Assembly: GCF_900215245.1 (NCBI RefSeq)
Contig: NZ_LT907842.1
Location: forward strand, 3,968,001-4,032,000
Direction: 5' to 3'
Source of the DNA: Pseudomonas fluorescens
GTDB taxonomy: Bacteria > Pseudomonadota > Gammaproteobacteria > Pseudomonadales > Pseudomonadaceae
DNA: 64,000 bases
Positions within the stretch are counted from its first letter, which is position 1; every line of letters begins with the position of its first letter. This document shows, piece after piece, positions 30,970-39,891 of the stretch. Below the pieces are notes generated by a model. That model was not told where the DNA came from. It saw nothing but the letters and a program-made list of their open reading frames with translations, and did no database searches. A program made the translations under genes and the position numbers.

Positions 30970-32211
30970 TTAACCGGGCTGGGCCACCAAGCTATTGCTG
31001 ACATTGCGCCCCAGCACCAGCACCGTCACAAAACCACATCCTACCAACGCTGTTGCCAGACTCAACAACACCGCGCTACCCATTTGATCAACAATTCGCC
31101 CGCCGAAGAACGACCCCAAAGCGATGATCACCTGGAACAAGGCAACGAACAGCGGCATGCCGCGTTCGACGTCCTTGGGCGCGACGACGAACATCCAGAT
31201 ACTGGCGCACGCCGGGAAGGCGCCGAAGGCGAAGCCCCAGAGTGCGATCAGCATGGCGGCGCCGGTCATGCCGGTGGCGAAGTAGGGGAACAGCGCGGTG
31301 CTGGTGCCGATCATCAACGCGACCAGCAGCAGGGTGTGACGGACGCTGCGGTTGGCAGCGAAACCGGCAAAGACATTACCCATCACCCCGGCCACGCCAT
31401 AGAGCAGTAGCAGTGAGCCAATGGTCGGGCCGTCGAAGCCGGAACTGTTTTTGAAGAAGGGCGCGACATAGGTGTATGCCGCAAAGTGCGCCAGGCCGAT
31501 CAGCAAGACCGCGATCAAGCCGACCCGTGCTTGCGGGTTGATAAACAAGGCTGGCAGGTCACGGATCTGAATAGCCTTTTCCGGGGTGAGCCGTGGTAGC
31601 AGGAATACCTGCGCCAGCAGCACCGGTACGCCCACCAGTGCGGTGACCAGAAAGGTCATGCGCCAGCCCATCAGGCCACTCAGCCACGTACCCACGGGCA
31701 CGCCCAGTACGGTGGCCAGGGTCACCCCCATCATGATGATCGAGGTCGCCTTCGCCACGCCCACGCCTTTGGGGGCCAGGCGGCCGCTCAGAGCGATGGC
31801 CGTTGCCCAGAAACCACCGATGCTGATACCCAGCAGCACGCGGCCGAACAGCAGCAGGTTGAAGTCGCTGGCGTAGGCCACGACCGTGTTGGCGATGATC
31901 ATGATCAGCGTCAGGCCGATCAGCAGGTAGCGACGGTCCATGGCGCCAATGCTCACAGACAGCAAAGGCGCGGCGAGGGCGGCCATGATGCCGGGCAGGG
32001 TGACCATCAGGCCGGCATGACCGGCACTGATGCCGAGGTCGCTGGCGACGTCGTTGAGTACGCCCACGGGCAGAAACTCACTGGTCACCAGGGCGAAGGC
32101 ACCTACGGCGACCGAGAGAATCGCCAGCCACTGCTGTTTGACACTCTGTTGATTATGTTCAGGGGGGCCGTTGGGGGCCTGGCTGACGCTTGGCATGGTG
32201 GTGGCTTCCAT
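30970..32211 (-). CDS. MFS transporter, DHA1 family (sugar/drug efflux-like)
   Basis: A 413 aa protein with 12 membrane segments. The early segment ALVTSEFLPVGVLNDVASDL near residues 40-59 and GRVLLGISIGGFWATAIALS near 122-141 are typical of AraJ/SotB-like DHA1 exporters, proton antiporters for sugars or drugs. It is the first chromosomal gene after the attachment site. A shorter start at Met6 is possible. The substrate cannot be read from sequence. Its start is followed upstream by a 266-base gap with no clear gene. Confidence 0.85.
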   Translation of the reverse strand: MEATTMPSVSQAPNGPPEHNQQSVKQQWLAILSVAVGAFALVTSEFLPVGVLNDVASDLGISAGHAGLMVTLPGIMAALAAPLLSVSIGAMDRRYLLIGLTLIMIIANTVVAYASDFNLLLFGRVLLGISIGGFWATAIALSGRLAPKGVGVAKATSIIMMGVTLATVLGVPVGTWLSGLMGWRMTFLVTALVGVPVLLAQVFLLPRLTPEKAIQIRDLPALFINPQARVGLIAVLLIGLAHFAAYTYVAPFFKNSSGFDGPTIGSLLLLYGVAGVMGNVFAGFAANRSVRHTLLLVALMIGTSTALFPYFATGMTGAAMLIALWGFAFGAFPACASIWMFVVAPKDVERGMPLFVALFQVIIALGSFFGGRIVDQMGSAVLLSLATALVGCGFVTVLVLGRNVSNSLVAQPG

Positions 32212-32477
32212 AGGGGAATGTCGCTTGAAATCAAGCGATGCACGGGCATGAAAAGTGGAGGCGATTATAGGAATCGGTTTGGCTAATCACACAGGCGATC
32301 GTTTCGATAATAACCATCAGTGCAATCGATTCGACGCCCTACAGGACGATTGCGCGTTTCGTACCCTGTTCTCCAATGTCGCCTACAAGCCACGCGTTGC
32401 GCCTCTCGCGGTAACTGCCTATCGTGGTTTTGAGGCATTTTCAGGTAGAAAATCCCACACCGCAAAGGACCTGCAGC

Positions 32478-32732
32478 ATGAGCAAAAACACCAAAAGAAC
32501 CTCCGATAACATGGCCAGTCTGGCCGCTGAAACGCTCAGCAACCCCCATTCCTCAGCCATTGCCAAAAGCCTTGCCGCCTCAGCGTTGGTTCAGAGCGGT
32601 ACCGATAAGCAGACAAGTGCAGAGATGGAGGAGAAGGCCGGGAAGGCGCTTCAAAGCGATCAATACAGTGGGCCAACAAAATCTCTGGCTGCCTCGGTTC
32701 TTGCCCAAGCCAATAAAGAGCGGGGGCGCTGA
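32478..32732 (+). CDS. Small hydrophilic protein, Pseudomonas-type (84 aa)
   Basis: ATG 32478 follows AAAGGACCTGCAGC. The protein has two related halves: NPHSSAIAKSLAASALVQSG near residues 23-42 and YSGPTKSLAASVLAQANKE near 61-79, so it looks like an internal duplication of a SAxAKSLAASxLxQ motif. No signal peptide or membrane segment. Similar short proteins occur in pseudomonads with unknown function. It ends just before a perfect terminator. Confidence 0.7.
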   Translation: MSKNTKRTSDNMASLAAETLSNPHSSAIAKSLAASALVQSGTDKQTSAEMEEKAGKALQSDQYSGPTKSLAASVLAQANKERGR

Positions 32733-32755
32733 ATGACGCGCGCCGCCATGACCTG

Positions 32756-32792
32756 AAAAAGCCCCGTAGCCAAACACGCTACGGGGCTTTTT
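32756..32792 (+). terminator. Perfect 15-bp rho-independent terminator
   Basis: AAAAAGCCCCGTAGC (32756-32770) pairs perfectly with GCTACGGGGCTTTTT (32778-32792) around CAAACAC. The A and T runs make it usable from either strand. Confidence 0.9.
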
Positions 32793-32978
32793 CGTCGTGG
32801 GGTGCCCCGGTTTTTCTCGGCGGGCTCGCCTCTATCATTTGCGTCAGTGAATAACCCCGCGTTGTTGGGCGCGAATCGCCCAAAAGCCGGCAGTCACCCG
32901 AGGCTTAACCTGCTGGTGAAAAGGGCGCATTGTGTTGTTTGCTGGTGTACCTCCCTATCGTTACGGAGCATGACAACC

Positions 32979-33530
32979 ATGAAGAGCCGCCCCGAACACG
33001 CCGTTGGCTACCGCGCTGCACTTTTATTCGGCGCTTGCCTGAGCGCTGCTTTGCTCGCAGGCCAAGCCTGCGCCTCCGGTGATGAGTCGGCGCCGCCCAA
33101 GCCCAATTGCCCCAAAGGCCAGGTCTGGGACACCAAGACCGCAAAGTGCGTGCTGCAAACCAGCAAAGCCACCTCAGACACCGACCGTACTGACTATGCC
33201 TACCGGCTGGCCAAAGATGGCCGCTATGACGAGGCGCTGGCCTTGCTCGATACCCTGCAAAACCCGAACACCGCCAAGGCCCTCAACTATCGCGGCTATG
33301 CCACGCGCAAACTGGGGCGTACCGATGAGGGCATCGGCTATTACCTGCAGTCGGTCGCGCTCGACCCCAACTATGCCCAGGTTCGCGAGTACCTGGGTGA
33401 GGCCTACGTGATCAAGGGCCGCATCGACTTGGCGCAAGAGCAATTGGTGAAAATCAAAGCCTTGTGCAGTACCACCTGCGAAGAGTACGAAGACCTGGCC
33501 GAAGCCATTGCTGCTGCGCCGCAGGCGTGA
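32979..33530 (+). CDS. Secreted TPR-like protein
   Basis: A 183 aa protein. ATG 32979 is chosen over ATG 32970 because GGAG lies 10 bases before it and only 1 base before the other. A signal peptide (ALLFGACLSAALLAGQACAS) ends near residue 33. A short cysteine segment (NCPKGQVWDTKTAKCVL) is followed by TPR-like helices: YRLAKDGRYDEALALLDTLQ, LNYRGYATRKLGRTDEGIGY and YLGEAYVIKGRIDLAQEQL. It probably acts as a periplasmic protein-binding scaffold. Function unknown. Confidence 0.75.
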   Translation: MKSRPEHAVGYRAALLFGACLSAALLAGQACASGDESAPPKPNCPKGQVWDTKTAKCVLQTSKATSDTDRTDYAYRLAKDGRYDEALALLDTLQNPNTAKALNYRGYATRKLGRTDEGIGYYLQSVALDPNYAQVREYLGEAYVIKGRIDLAQEQLVKIKALCSTTCEEYEDLAEAIAAAPQA

Positions 33531-33659
33531 AACTGATGGCTGTATGTCGCCGCGACTGGCACCCGCTGTTGTTCTGGCGGCAGCACTCGGCCGAGGCCTG
33601 CGTATGGGTGATATGATATCCTTGTGCCATCATGCAGTGTGATCGTCACGGAGGATGTT

Positions 33660-33791
33660 ATGAAGACGTTGTCGTTGCTAGGGTTGCTGGTGGTATTGGC
33701 CGTCAGCCCGATGTTCGCGGTGGCGTGCCCGAAAGGCACGCATCCGGTGGGTGGCACAGGGTCGCACCACAAGGGTGGGACTTGCCAGTAG
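33660..33791 (+). CDS. Small secreted peptide with two cysteines (43 aa)
   Basis: ATG 33660 has a perfect GGAGG at 33650-33654, 5 bases upstream. It reads KTLSLLGLLVVLAVSPMFAV as a signal peptide. The mature part starts near ACPKGTHPVGG and ends HHKGGTCQ, so two cysteines about 18 residues apart could form one disulfide, with a Gly/His-rich middle that could bind metal. It has the same CPKG pattern as the secreted TPR-like protein encoded just upstream (NCPKGQVW). Function unknown. Confidence 0.6.
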   Translation: MKTLSLLGLLVVLAVSPMFAVACPKGTHPVGGTGSHHKGGTCQ

Positions 33792-33818
33792 CGTGTCCCT
33801 CGGGGCCGCGCTAGTGCT

Positions 33819-34706
33819 TTACAGGCCGTCGCTGGCCACTGCCAGCGACGTGCTCACCAGTTTCAATACTCGGTTACGACCCCCTTCGGCCAGTAAATAA
33901 GTACCGTCCCCCGTGCGCACAATCGACTGCGGCGCCTTCAAGAACGACAGCACCGTTTGTTGCTGTCCCTGTTTGTCGATCAGCAGCAACCTTGCCCGAT
34001 GCGTCGAGTCTTCATTGACCCACAGCCCGCGTTCATCGCACATCAAAAACGTCGGTTTGTTCAGGCCCGCCAACACCACAGGGTCGCTGCCGTCGTCGGT
34101 CAGCTCACGTACCACGCCTTTTTTCTTTTCCGTGTAGAGCATTCGGCCGTCGGTGCAACGCGTAATGGATTCGCCTTCGTGCAGTTGGTCACGCACGACG
34201 GTCAGGGATTGGTCGCTCCAGCGATAACGCAATAGCCGGCCGTTGTCCTTGCGGTCTTCGATGGCGTAGAGATCGTCACCCTCGACCCACAGGCCTTGAA
34301 CGTTTTCACCCCTGAACAGCTCCGTGACGACACCCTCCTTGAGAAAACTGACGGGCGCATCGCCGGTCTCCTGGCTGAACACCCAGCCGCCGTGGGTTGC
34401 GAACATGCCGTCAGGTTTGGACAGGCTGCCGACCACCACTTCGCGCTGCCCGTCGGGGTGAATACGCACGATGCTGCCTTTCGCATCGTTGAGTTCCTGG
34501 CTGATCATCAGCGAGCCGTCAGGCATAGGCATCAGCGAGGCGGCTTTGGGTACATCGGTGTGCACGGTTTGAACGCTCCAGCCCGGCGCTGCGCTGACGG
34601 GATAGAAGCTTTGCCAGGCGAAAAAGCCCAGGGTTGCCATACCCATCAAGCCGATCAGACTTAGCCCCCAGCGCAGAAATTGATGCAGGGATCCGGTGTC
34701 AGTCAT
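33819..34706 (-). CDS. Membrane-anchored beta-propeller (SMP-30/NHL-like) protein
   Basis: A 295 aa protein with an N-terminal anchor (WGLSLIGLMGMATLGFFAW, residues 13-31). The rest consists of repeated beta-propeller blades with DG turns (PMPDGSLMISQ, KPDGMFATHGGWVFSQ, RTGDGTYLLAEGG), as in SMP-30/gluconolactonase-like folds. It likely lies on the periplasmic side. Catalytic residues cannot be assigned. A lactonase or a binding protein are both possible. Confidence 0.68.
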   Translation of the reverse strand: MTDTGSLHQFLRWGLSLIGLMGMATLGFFAWQSFYPVSAAPGWSVQTVHTDVPKAASLMPMPDGSLMISQELNDAKGSIVRIHPDGQREVVVGSLSKPDGMFATHGGWVFSQETGDAPVSFLKEGVVTELFRGENVQGLWVEGDDLYAIEDRKDNGRLLRYRWSDQSLTVVRDQLHEGESITRCTDGRMLYTEKKKGVVRELTDDGSDPVVLAGLNKPTFLMCDERGLWVNEDSTHRARLLLIDKQGQQQTVLSFLKAPQSIVRTGDGTYLLAEGGRNRVLKLVSTSLAVASDGL

Positions 34707-34758
34707 GTTTATCTTCCTTGTTTATTGATCAAGCTGTCGCTCAGCGTCGCTGGGCGTC

Positions 34759-35096
34759 TCACGCATCTGCCGAGGGCGCGTGTTCGCCGTGATTGTGGAA
34801 CCGCGCGGCATAGTCCTGGCCACCGAAAGGCAGGCCGAGGATCGACGCCGTGGGCGTTTCGGCGGCCACACTGAGCGCAATGGCCGTGATGTGTCGGTAA
34901 TGGGTGATGCACAACGTGGGTAGCAGGTCGTCACGACGGGGCCGCGCAAGGGAAACACGCAAAGGCTTGCGCAGTAGCTGATGATGTTGTCAACAAAGCG
35001 CGCCGCTACGACGGGGGATTCGGTTTCGCTGATGTCGCCCTCGAGGGCGTCAAGCTGGCCTAACGCCTCAGGCGCAAAGGCTAGCGAATGACTCAC
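34759..35096 (-). pseudogene. parE: ParE-type toxin, frameshifted
   Basis: From GTG 35096 (GTGA overlap with parD) the frame reads like a ParE/RelE toxin: LAFAPEALGQLDALEGDISE, AARFVDNIISYCASL, FPLRG. It then leaves the family pattern. The family continues one frame over as RRDDLLPTLCITHYRHITAI, then SILGLPFGGQDYAARF, ending at 34759. One base is missing in or beside a four-base homopolymer, G4 at 34938-34941 on the + strand. In the broken frame the protein runs on to about 34722 with a non-family tail. A sequencing error in the short run cannot be excluded. Confidence 0.75.
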
Positions 35097-35374
35097 GGTT
35101 TTTCGGTACTTTTTCGCTGACGGTTGGCCGCCAGGTGTTCGCGAACCTGCTCGGCGGACAGTGCTCGGCCAGGGGCGGCCGTGAGCGCGGCGGCCGCTGG
35201 AATCACCTGGTCGCGCAACCCGTCCGCCATCGCGCGGTCACGTGCCAGCAGGACCCCCAGGCCGTCGCGGATGACTTCACTCTCGGTCGCGTACTCACCG
35301 GCAGCCACTTTGGCTTTGACCAGGGCGGCCATCTCGAGTGGCACCGTAATGCTCATTTGCTGAGTTGAGCGCAT
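35093..35374 (-). CDS. parD: ParD-type antitoxin (ribbon-helix-helix)
   Basis: A 93 aa protein from ATG 35374 (MRSTQQMSITVPLEM), a common start of this antitoxin family; the upstream open frame lacks family features, and ATG 35356 is an alternative. The MSITVPLEMAALVKAKVAAG strand-helix and EYATESEVIRDGL helix form the RHH DNA-binding domain. The C-terminal part (LSAEQVREHLAANR) would wrap the toxin. It should repress its own promoter. It is intact while the toxin is broken. Confidence 0.82.
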   Translation of the reverse strand: MRSTQQMSITVPLEMAALVKAKVAAGEYATESEVIRDGLGVLLARDRAMADGLRDQVIPAAAALTAAPGRALSAEQVREHLAANRQRKSTEKP

Positions 35375-35587
35375 GTCGACGTGCGCAGGGGTTGAGTAGG
35401 ATTCAATCCTGCTGGACCGTTGGCGTGTTGCAAGAAGGCACTGACCGATGTCGCTCAGTGGCGTCGCGTCGTCGTTCCAAAAAGAAGGTATGGTCTGGCG
35501 GGTTTCCATGAGCGTCTTTGTCTCCCGTTGAGTAGGTCAGCTCGAAAGTATTGACGCTTTTTGCTGACTGCGTGGCGCCAGCGCGCG

Positions 35588-35633
35588 AATAACCCACTGA
35601 TATGTATGACTTCATATTTTTAGCAGGGTTATT
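35588..35633. promoter_or_regulatory. Inverted repeats in the parD-lysR gap
   Basis: AATAACCC (35588-35595) and GGGTTATT (35626-35633) face each other, and between them ATATG-N8-CATAT (35600-35617) is a second, T/A-rich inverted repeat of LysR-box type. The site is about 85 bases before the LysR start and 215 before parD. The rest of the 342-base gap shows no gene. Confidence 0.5.
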
Positions 35634-35716
35634 AATCCACCCCGGCCCCGTCACGCATGGCGCCCCATCACCGCGCATACGATAATGCCCCTCAAATCGA
35701 CCACACTGGCCTTCCC

Positions 35717-36619
35717 GTGAACATCAACTTCGACCTCAACGACCTCCAAGCTTTCCGCGCCGTGGTGGACAAGGGCAGTTTTCGGGGGGCCGCCGAGGCC
35801 ATCCGTATCTCACAACCGGCCCTCAGCCGGCGTATCGAAAAGCTGGAGTCCGCCCTCGATGTAAAGTTGTTCGAACGCACCACGCGGCGGGTCAGCCTGA
35901 CCATGGTCGGGCGAGCGTTCCTGCCCCAGGTGGAGCGCATACTCGACGACCTTGATATCGCCTTGATGGGCATCAGTAACGTCGCGTCTACGCGCATGGG
36001 TAACGTCACCATCGCCTGTGTGCCGTCCACCGCTTACTACTTCATGCCCCACGTAATCTCCGAATACCACAAGCTGTACCCGAAGATTCGCCTGCGGGTG
36101 CTGGACGCCAGTGCCGGTGAGGTGTGCCACGCGGTGGAAAGTGGCGAGGCAGATTTCGGCGTGAGTTTCAGTGGCAGCCTGGCCGACGAGGTCGAGTTCG
36201 AGCTGCTGTTTCAGGAGCGCTATGTGCTGGCCTGTCGCCGTGATCATCCGTTGGCCGAGCGCACGAGCGTGACCTGGACCGAGGCTTACGAGCACGACTA
36301 CATCACCGTGGACAAAACCTCGGGCAACCGCTTTCTGCTGGACCAGGCCTTGCGGGGTGTGCGCGTGAAAAAGCCAAGTATTTGCGAGACCCACCACGTG
36401 ACCACGATGATCGGGCTGGTGGAGGCGGGGTTGGGCGTGGCAATGGTGCCGTCGATTGCGATGCCGTCGGGCACCCACCCCATCCTGGTGAGTGTGCCGC
36501 TGGTCGAGCCGCAGGTGATGCGCCATGTGGGCTTGATAAAACGCCGCGGGCGGACCTTGCCGCCAGCGGCGCTGGAGTTGGAACGGTTGGTGCGGGAGAT
36601 GCCGTTCCGGTCAGTGTGA
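35717..36619 (+). CDS. LysR-family regulator
   Basis: A 300 aa protein. GTG 35717 is chosen because the family pattern starts right after it (FDLNDLQAFRAVVDKGSFRG). The HTH is FRGAAEAIRISQPALSRRIE, near residues 22-41. The effector domain of LysR type follows (NVTIACVPSTAYYFMPHV near 96-113). Its stop overlaps the convergent binding-protein gene by 9 bases. It may control the citA operon beyond, or a divergent target, but only position supports this. A longer start at 35657 is possible. Confidence 0.85.
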   Translation: MNINFDLNDLQAFRAVVDKGSFRGAAEAIRISQPALSRRIEKLESALDVKLFERTTRRVSLTMVGRAFLPQVERILDDLDIALMGISNVASTRMGNVTIACVPSTAYYFMPHVISEYHKLYPKIRLRVLDASAGEVCHAVESGEADFGVSFSGSLADEVEFELLFQERYVLACRRDHPLAERTSVTWTEAYEHDYITVDKTSGNRFLLDQALRGVRVKKPSICETHHVTTMIGLVEAGLGVAMVPSIAMPSGTHPILVSVPLVEPQVMRHVGLIKRRGRTLPPAALELERLVREMPFRSV

Positions 36620-37369
36620 TACCGAGTCCAGGCCGGTGGATTGCACCACCGGTTGTGCCTCGGGCGAGGCCAGGTAGCGCAGCAATGCCTTGGCCTGGGC
36701 CGGGTGCTCGGCGTTGACCGGAATGCCGGCGGCAAAGCGCGTCACCGACTGCACGTTTTCCGGGATCTTGCCGACGAAGGTCACGCCCGGCACCGGCAAC
36801 AATTCCGCCACCTGCTGCAAGCCCACTTCGTAATCACCCTTGGCCACCTGTTCGGCCACCGGGAGGCGTTCGATCATCGTGCCTTTGGCCGGCATGCCGA
36901 GCTTTTTGAACAGCTCCTTCTCGACATACACACCGCTGGCGCTGTCCGAGTACGCCACGGACTTGGCCTTGCTCAGCACCGCTTTCAACTCGGCATCGGT
37001 GCCGATTGCAGGCTTGGCTGCGCCTTCCTTCACCACCAGGCCAATCCGCGAGTCCGCCAGTTCGACGCGGGACGCGGGGTCGACCTTGCCCTGTTTGATC
37101 AAGTCATCCAGGGCATACCCGACCATGATCACCACGTCGGCATGTTCGCCACGGGCCAGGCGGTTGGGAATCGCTTCCGGCGCCTTGCCCATTGAGGGGC
37201 CGAGGATGGTGTCCAGGGTGTCACCGCTTTGCTGGGCGTATTGCGGGCCGAGCAATTTATACGCGGCGGTGAAGCCACCGGAGGTCATCACTTTGAGTTG
37301 TTCGGCGTGTGCCGTCAGCGCCAGGGCGCTGAGGGCCAGGGCGGTCAGGGTTTTGAATAATGGCTTCAT
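36611..37369 (-). CDS. Orphan substrate-binding protein, ModA-like
   Basis: A 252 aa protein from ATG 37369. A signal peptide (TLTALALSALALTAHA) ends near residue 23. The mature start QLKVMTSGGFTAAYKLLGPQ is followed by ARGEHADVVIMVGYAL and a C-terminal HPAQAKALLRYLASPEAQPV, the pattern of molybdate-type (ModA) periplasmic binding proteins. No ABC permease or ATPase is nearby. It is coupled by a TAATG overlap to the citrate symporter. The ligand is unclear; oxyanion or organic acid are possible. Confidence 0.78.
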   Translation of the reverse strand: MKPLFKTLTALALSALALTAHAEQLKVMTSGGFTAAYKLLGPQYAQQSGDTLDTILGPSMGKAPEAIPNRLARGEHADVVIMVGYALDDLIKQGKVDPASRVELADSRIGLVVKEGAAKPAIGTDAELKAVLSKAKSVAYSDSASGVYVEKELFKKLGMPAKGTMIERLPVAEQVAKGDYEVGLQQVAELLPVPGVTFVGKIPENVQSVTRFAAGIPVNAEHPAQAKALLRYLASPEAQPVVQSTGLDSVSH

Positions 37370-38673
37370 TACACAGCCCCCTGCATCAGTTGCCCACGGG
37401 GGTTGGCGCGACGGTACAACGCGAGGGTCGAGCACAAGGCGCACAGTGCGGCAAACATCATCCAGTAGGCCGGCGAAGCCTTGTCTCCGGTGATGTGAAT
37501 GAACCAGGTGGAGATCGCCGGGGTGAAACCACCAAAGATCGCCGTCGCCAGGCTATAGGCCAGGGAGAAGCCCGCCACGCGCACTTCCACCGGCATGATT
37601 TCGGTCAGGGCCGGAATCATCGCGCCGTTGTACATGCCGTACAGGAACGAGAACCACAGCAGGGTTTCCAGCATATGCGCGAAGCTTGGCGCGTTGACCA
37701 CGAACGACAGCGCCGGGTACGCGGTGATAACGGTCAGGGCGGTCATTGCCAACAGCACCGGCTTGCGACCGAAGCGGTCGCTCAGGGTGCCGCCGATCGG
37801 CAGCCAGACAAAGTTCGACACCGCGACCAGCAACGTCACCAGCAGTGCATCGGAGGTGCTCAGTTGCAGCACGGTTTTGCCGAAGGTCGGCGCATACACG
37901 GTGATCAGGTAGAACGCGGTGGTGGTCATGGCCACCATCAGCATGCCGCCGATGACCATGGTCCAGTTTTTCACCAGAGTGGCCATCACTTCGCGCATGG
38001 TCGGGCGATGTTTGCGGTTGGCGAACTCTTCGGTTTCCTGCAGGTTACGACGCAGCACGAAGATGAACGGGATGATCACGCAGCCGATGGCGAACGGAAT
38101 GCGCCAGCCCCAATCGGCCACCACGGCCGGTTGCATCCAGACGTTCAGGCCATAGCCCAATGCGGCGGCGACCACGATGGAGATCTGTTGGCTGCCTGAT
38201 TGCCAGCTGGTGTAGAAGCCTTTGCGGCCCGGCGTGGCCATTTCGGAGAGGTAAACCGATACACCCCCCAGCTCTGCACCCGCAGAGAAGCCTTGCAGCA
38301 AGCGGCCCACCAACACCAGCAAGGGTGCCCACAGACCGATGGTTTGATAACTCGGCACCAGCACGATCAGCAAGGTCCCGCTGGCCATGATCGACAGCGT
38401 CACGATCAAGCCTTTGCGGCGACCCACGTCGTCGATGTAGGCACCCAAAATGATCGCGCCCAGTGGACGCATCAGGAAGCCTGCACCGAAGACGGCGAAG
38501 GTCATCATTAATGACGCAAACTCATTGGCGGCGGGGAAGAACGCGGCAGCGATATAGGTGGCGTAGAAACCGAACAGAAAGAAGTCAAACTGTTCGAGGA
38601 AGTTGCCCGAAGTAACGCGGAATACCGCACCAACTTTCGAGCGGGCAGAGTCGGGCCGGGAAGGGCTAGTCAT
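37369..38673 (-). CDS. citA: Citrate-proton symporter (MFS, MHS family)
   Basis: A 434 aa protein with 12 membrane segments. [20 protein letters not shown] near residues 23-42, [20 protein letters not shown] near 68-87 and [20 protein letters not shown] near 130-149 match citrate-proton symporters CitA/CitH throughout as I recall them, including the C-terminal [17 protein letters not shown]. It imports citrate (or a related tricarboxylate such as tricarballylate, as in TcuC) with protons. It is the first gene of a two-gene operon with the binding protein. Confidence 0.85.
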   Translation of the reverse strand: MTSPSRPDSARSKVGAVFRVTSGNFLEQFDFFLFGFYATYIAAAFFPAANEFASLMMTFAVFGAGFLMRPLGAIILGAYIDDVGRRKGLIVTLSIMASGTLLIVLVPSYQTIGLWAPLLVLVGRLLQGFSAGAELGGVSVYLSEMATPGRKGFYTSWQSGSQQISIVVAAALGYGLNVWMQPAVVADWGWRIPFAIGCVIIPFIFVLRRNLQETEEFANRKHRPTMREVMATLVKNWTMVIGGMLMVAMTTTAFYLITVYAPTFGKTVLQLSTSDALLVTLLVAVSNFVWLPIGGTLSDRFGRKPVLLAMTALTVITAYPALSFVVNAPSFAHMLETLLWFSFLYGMYNGAMIPALTEIMPVEVRVAGFSLAYSLATAIFGGFTPAISTWFIHITGDKASPAYWMMFAALCALCSTLALYRRANPRGQLMQGAV

Positions 38674-38870
38674 GGTTTTGTGTCTCCAGCGTTCTTTTTA
38701 AAGTGCTTGTTTCGCTTAAGACCGCGGATAGTGGCTGACACATTTAGAAATGATAAGTGAGTAATTTGGATGCATTGATGCGTCAAGGCTATCAATCCCC
38801 AGTCGCGTAAAAAATCCACACCCTGTTCTATGCTTAAGGCGTGACCAATTCTTACGGATGGGAGGTGGCA

Positions 38871-39017
38871 ATGGCTAACGAACAGAAGCGCCAGGATGAG
38901 TCGGAGCGTGAGCAACCCGCGCGTCAGCATGAGCAAGAGAAACCGCAGACCTGGAAGCATCCAGATGACGGGCACGAGCTTTCCGAGCGGGATCAGGAGC
39001 GCCCGCTGAAACCCTGA
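38871..39017 (+). CDS. Small highly charged protein (48 aa)
   Basis: ATG 38871 follows GGGAGGTGGCA, a strong ribosome site. The peptide (NEQKRQDESEREQPARQHEQ...) is almost entirely Glu, Gln, Arg, Lys, Asp and His with no hydrophobic core, so it should be disordered. Short disordered hydrophilic proteins like this are seen in pseudomonads, sometimes stress-linked. The function is unknown. Confidence 0.6.
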   Translation: MANEQKRQDESEREQPARQHEQEKPQTWKHPDDGHELSERDQERPLKP

Positions 39018-39043
39018 CAAGCACCTGGTACTCAGTGCAAGGG

Positions 39044-39110
39044 TGGGCGCGGGCTTGCTTGCAAAGGCGGTGGGTCAGTCAATACAACCGATGACTGGCA
39101 CGCCGCCTTC
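39044..39110. repeat. Decayed REPIN-like repeat
   Basis: It has a degenerate copy of the GCGGGCTTGCTTGCAAAGGCGG palindrome half (in outline) and a poorly matching partner (CGCCGCCTTCGCCAA). It is the most decayed of four related elements in the window. Confidence 0.55.
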
Positions 39111-39137
39111 GCCAACCCTTCCAGATTGGATGTGTGT

Positions 39138-39530
39138 TCAGCCCACGATGGGGGTGCACAACTCCACCAGCGTTCCGTCCGGGCAGCGCACATAGGAGAC
39201 CACTTGCCCCCAAGGCTTGGTGCTCGGTGGCGACAGCTCTTTCGCGCCGTGTGCCAGCGCCTTGGCGTGTGCGATGAACACATCTTCGGTGACGAACCCC
39301 ACCTCCATGCCCAGTGGCTTCCTGGAGGCATGCGCCTCTATGTGCCCGCCGTCGAAATTCAGTTCGCCCAGTGCATGGGCGGCAAACGAGAGGGTGGTGT
39401 CGCCGGTTTCCAATTCGCCATAGGTGCCCGATTCATGCAGGAAACGGCGACTGAAACCGAAAGCCTTTTCGAAGAATGCCAGTGAGGCAGCCACGTCCGG
39501 CACGTAGATGATGGTGTAGGCGAATTTCAT
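39138..39530 (-). CDS. VOC/glyoxalase-family protein
   Basis: A 130 aa protein with two beta-alpha-beta-beta-beta halves: FAYTIIYVPDVAASLAFFEK near residues 3-22 and GMEVGFVTEDVFIAHAKAL near 74-92. It ends in the conserved SYVRCPDGTLVELCTPI. Its acidic and His positions fit the vicinal-oxygen-chelate metal site (Glu near 123). It could be a dioxygenase, glyoxalase or resistance protein; substrate unknown. Confidence 0.82.
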   Translation of the reverse strand: MKFAYTIIYVPDVAASLAFFEKAFGFSRRFLHESGTYGELETGDTTLSFAAHALGELNFDGGHIEAHASRKPLGMEVGFVTEDVFIAHAKALAHGAKELSPPSTKPWGQVVSYVRCPDGTLVELCTPIVG

Positions 39531-39582
39531 GATTCAGCAGTCCTTGCTCAGTGAGCCGGCGTATTAAAAGGCCGGCATCGGC

Positions 39583-39831
39583 TTATGAAACCAACAAAGA
39601 AACCGGAAAGCCCAGCGCCAGTACCCAATAGGCCACCACTGCGGCCAGGCACAGGCCGATAAACACGCGCAGCAACGTCCTCGCCGTGGGGTGTGCGAGC
39701 AACCTGACAGCCCAGAGGCAGTACCCGGCCACGCCAATGGCCAAGGCGAGAATCACCAGCACGCGCGTGTTCCTGTGACCTTCAAACGCTGATTTATAGC
39801 GCCAAAGCCGCCCAATGAACAGTGTGCACAT
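39583..39831 (-). CDS. Small two-segment membrane protein (82 aa)
   Basis: A basic N-terminus is followed by two hydrophobic segments: VLVILALAIGVAGYCLWAV near residues 25-43 and VFIGLCLAAVVAYWVLALGF near 56-75. It is an inner-membrane protein of unknown role. It is divergent from the LysR gene at 39892, with 60 bases between. Confidence 0.6.
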   Translation of the reverse strand: MCTLFIGRLWRYKSAFEGHRNTRVLVILALAIGVAGYCLWAVRLLAHPTARTLLRVFIGLCLAAVVAYWVLALGFPVSLLVS

Positions 39832-39891
39832 AGACGCAGCCCCCTGGCCTTTCTAAACTGCGGCTTGTCTTGGGGAAAGGGGCAGGCGCCG

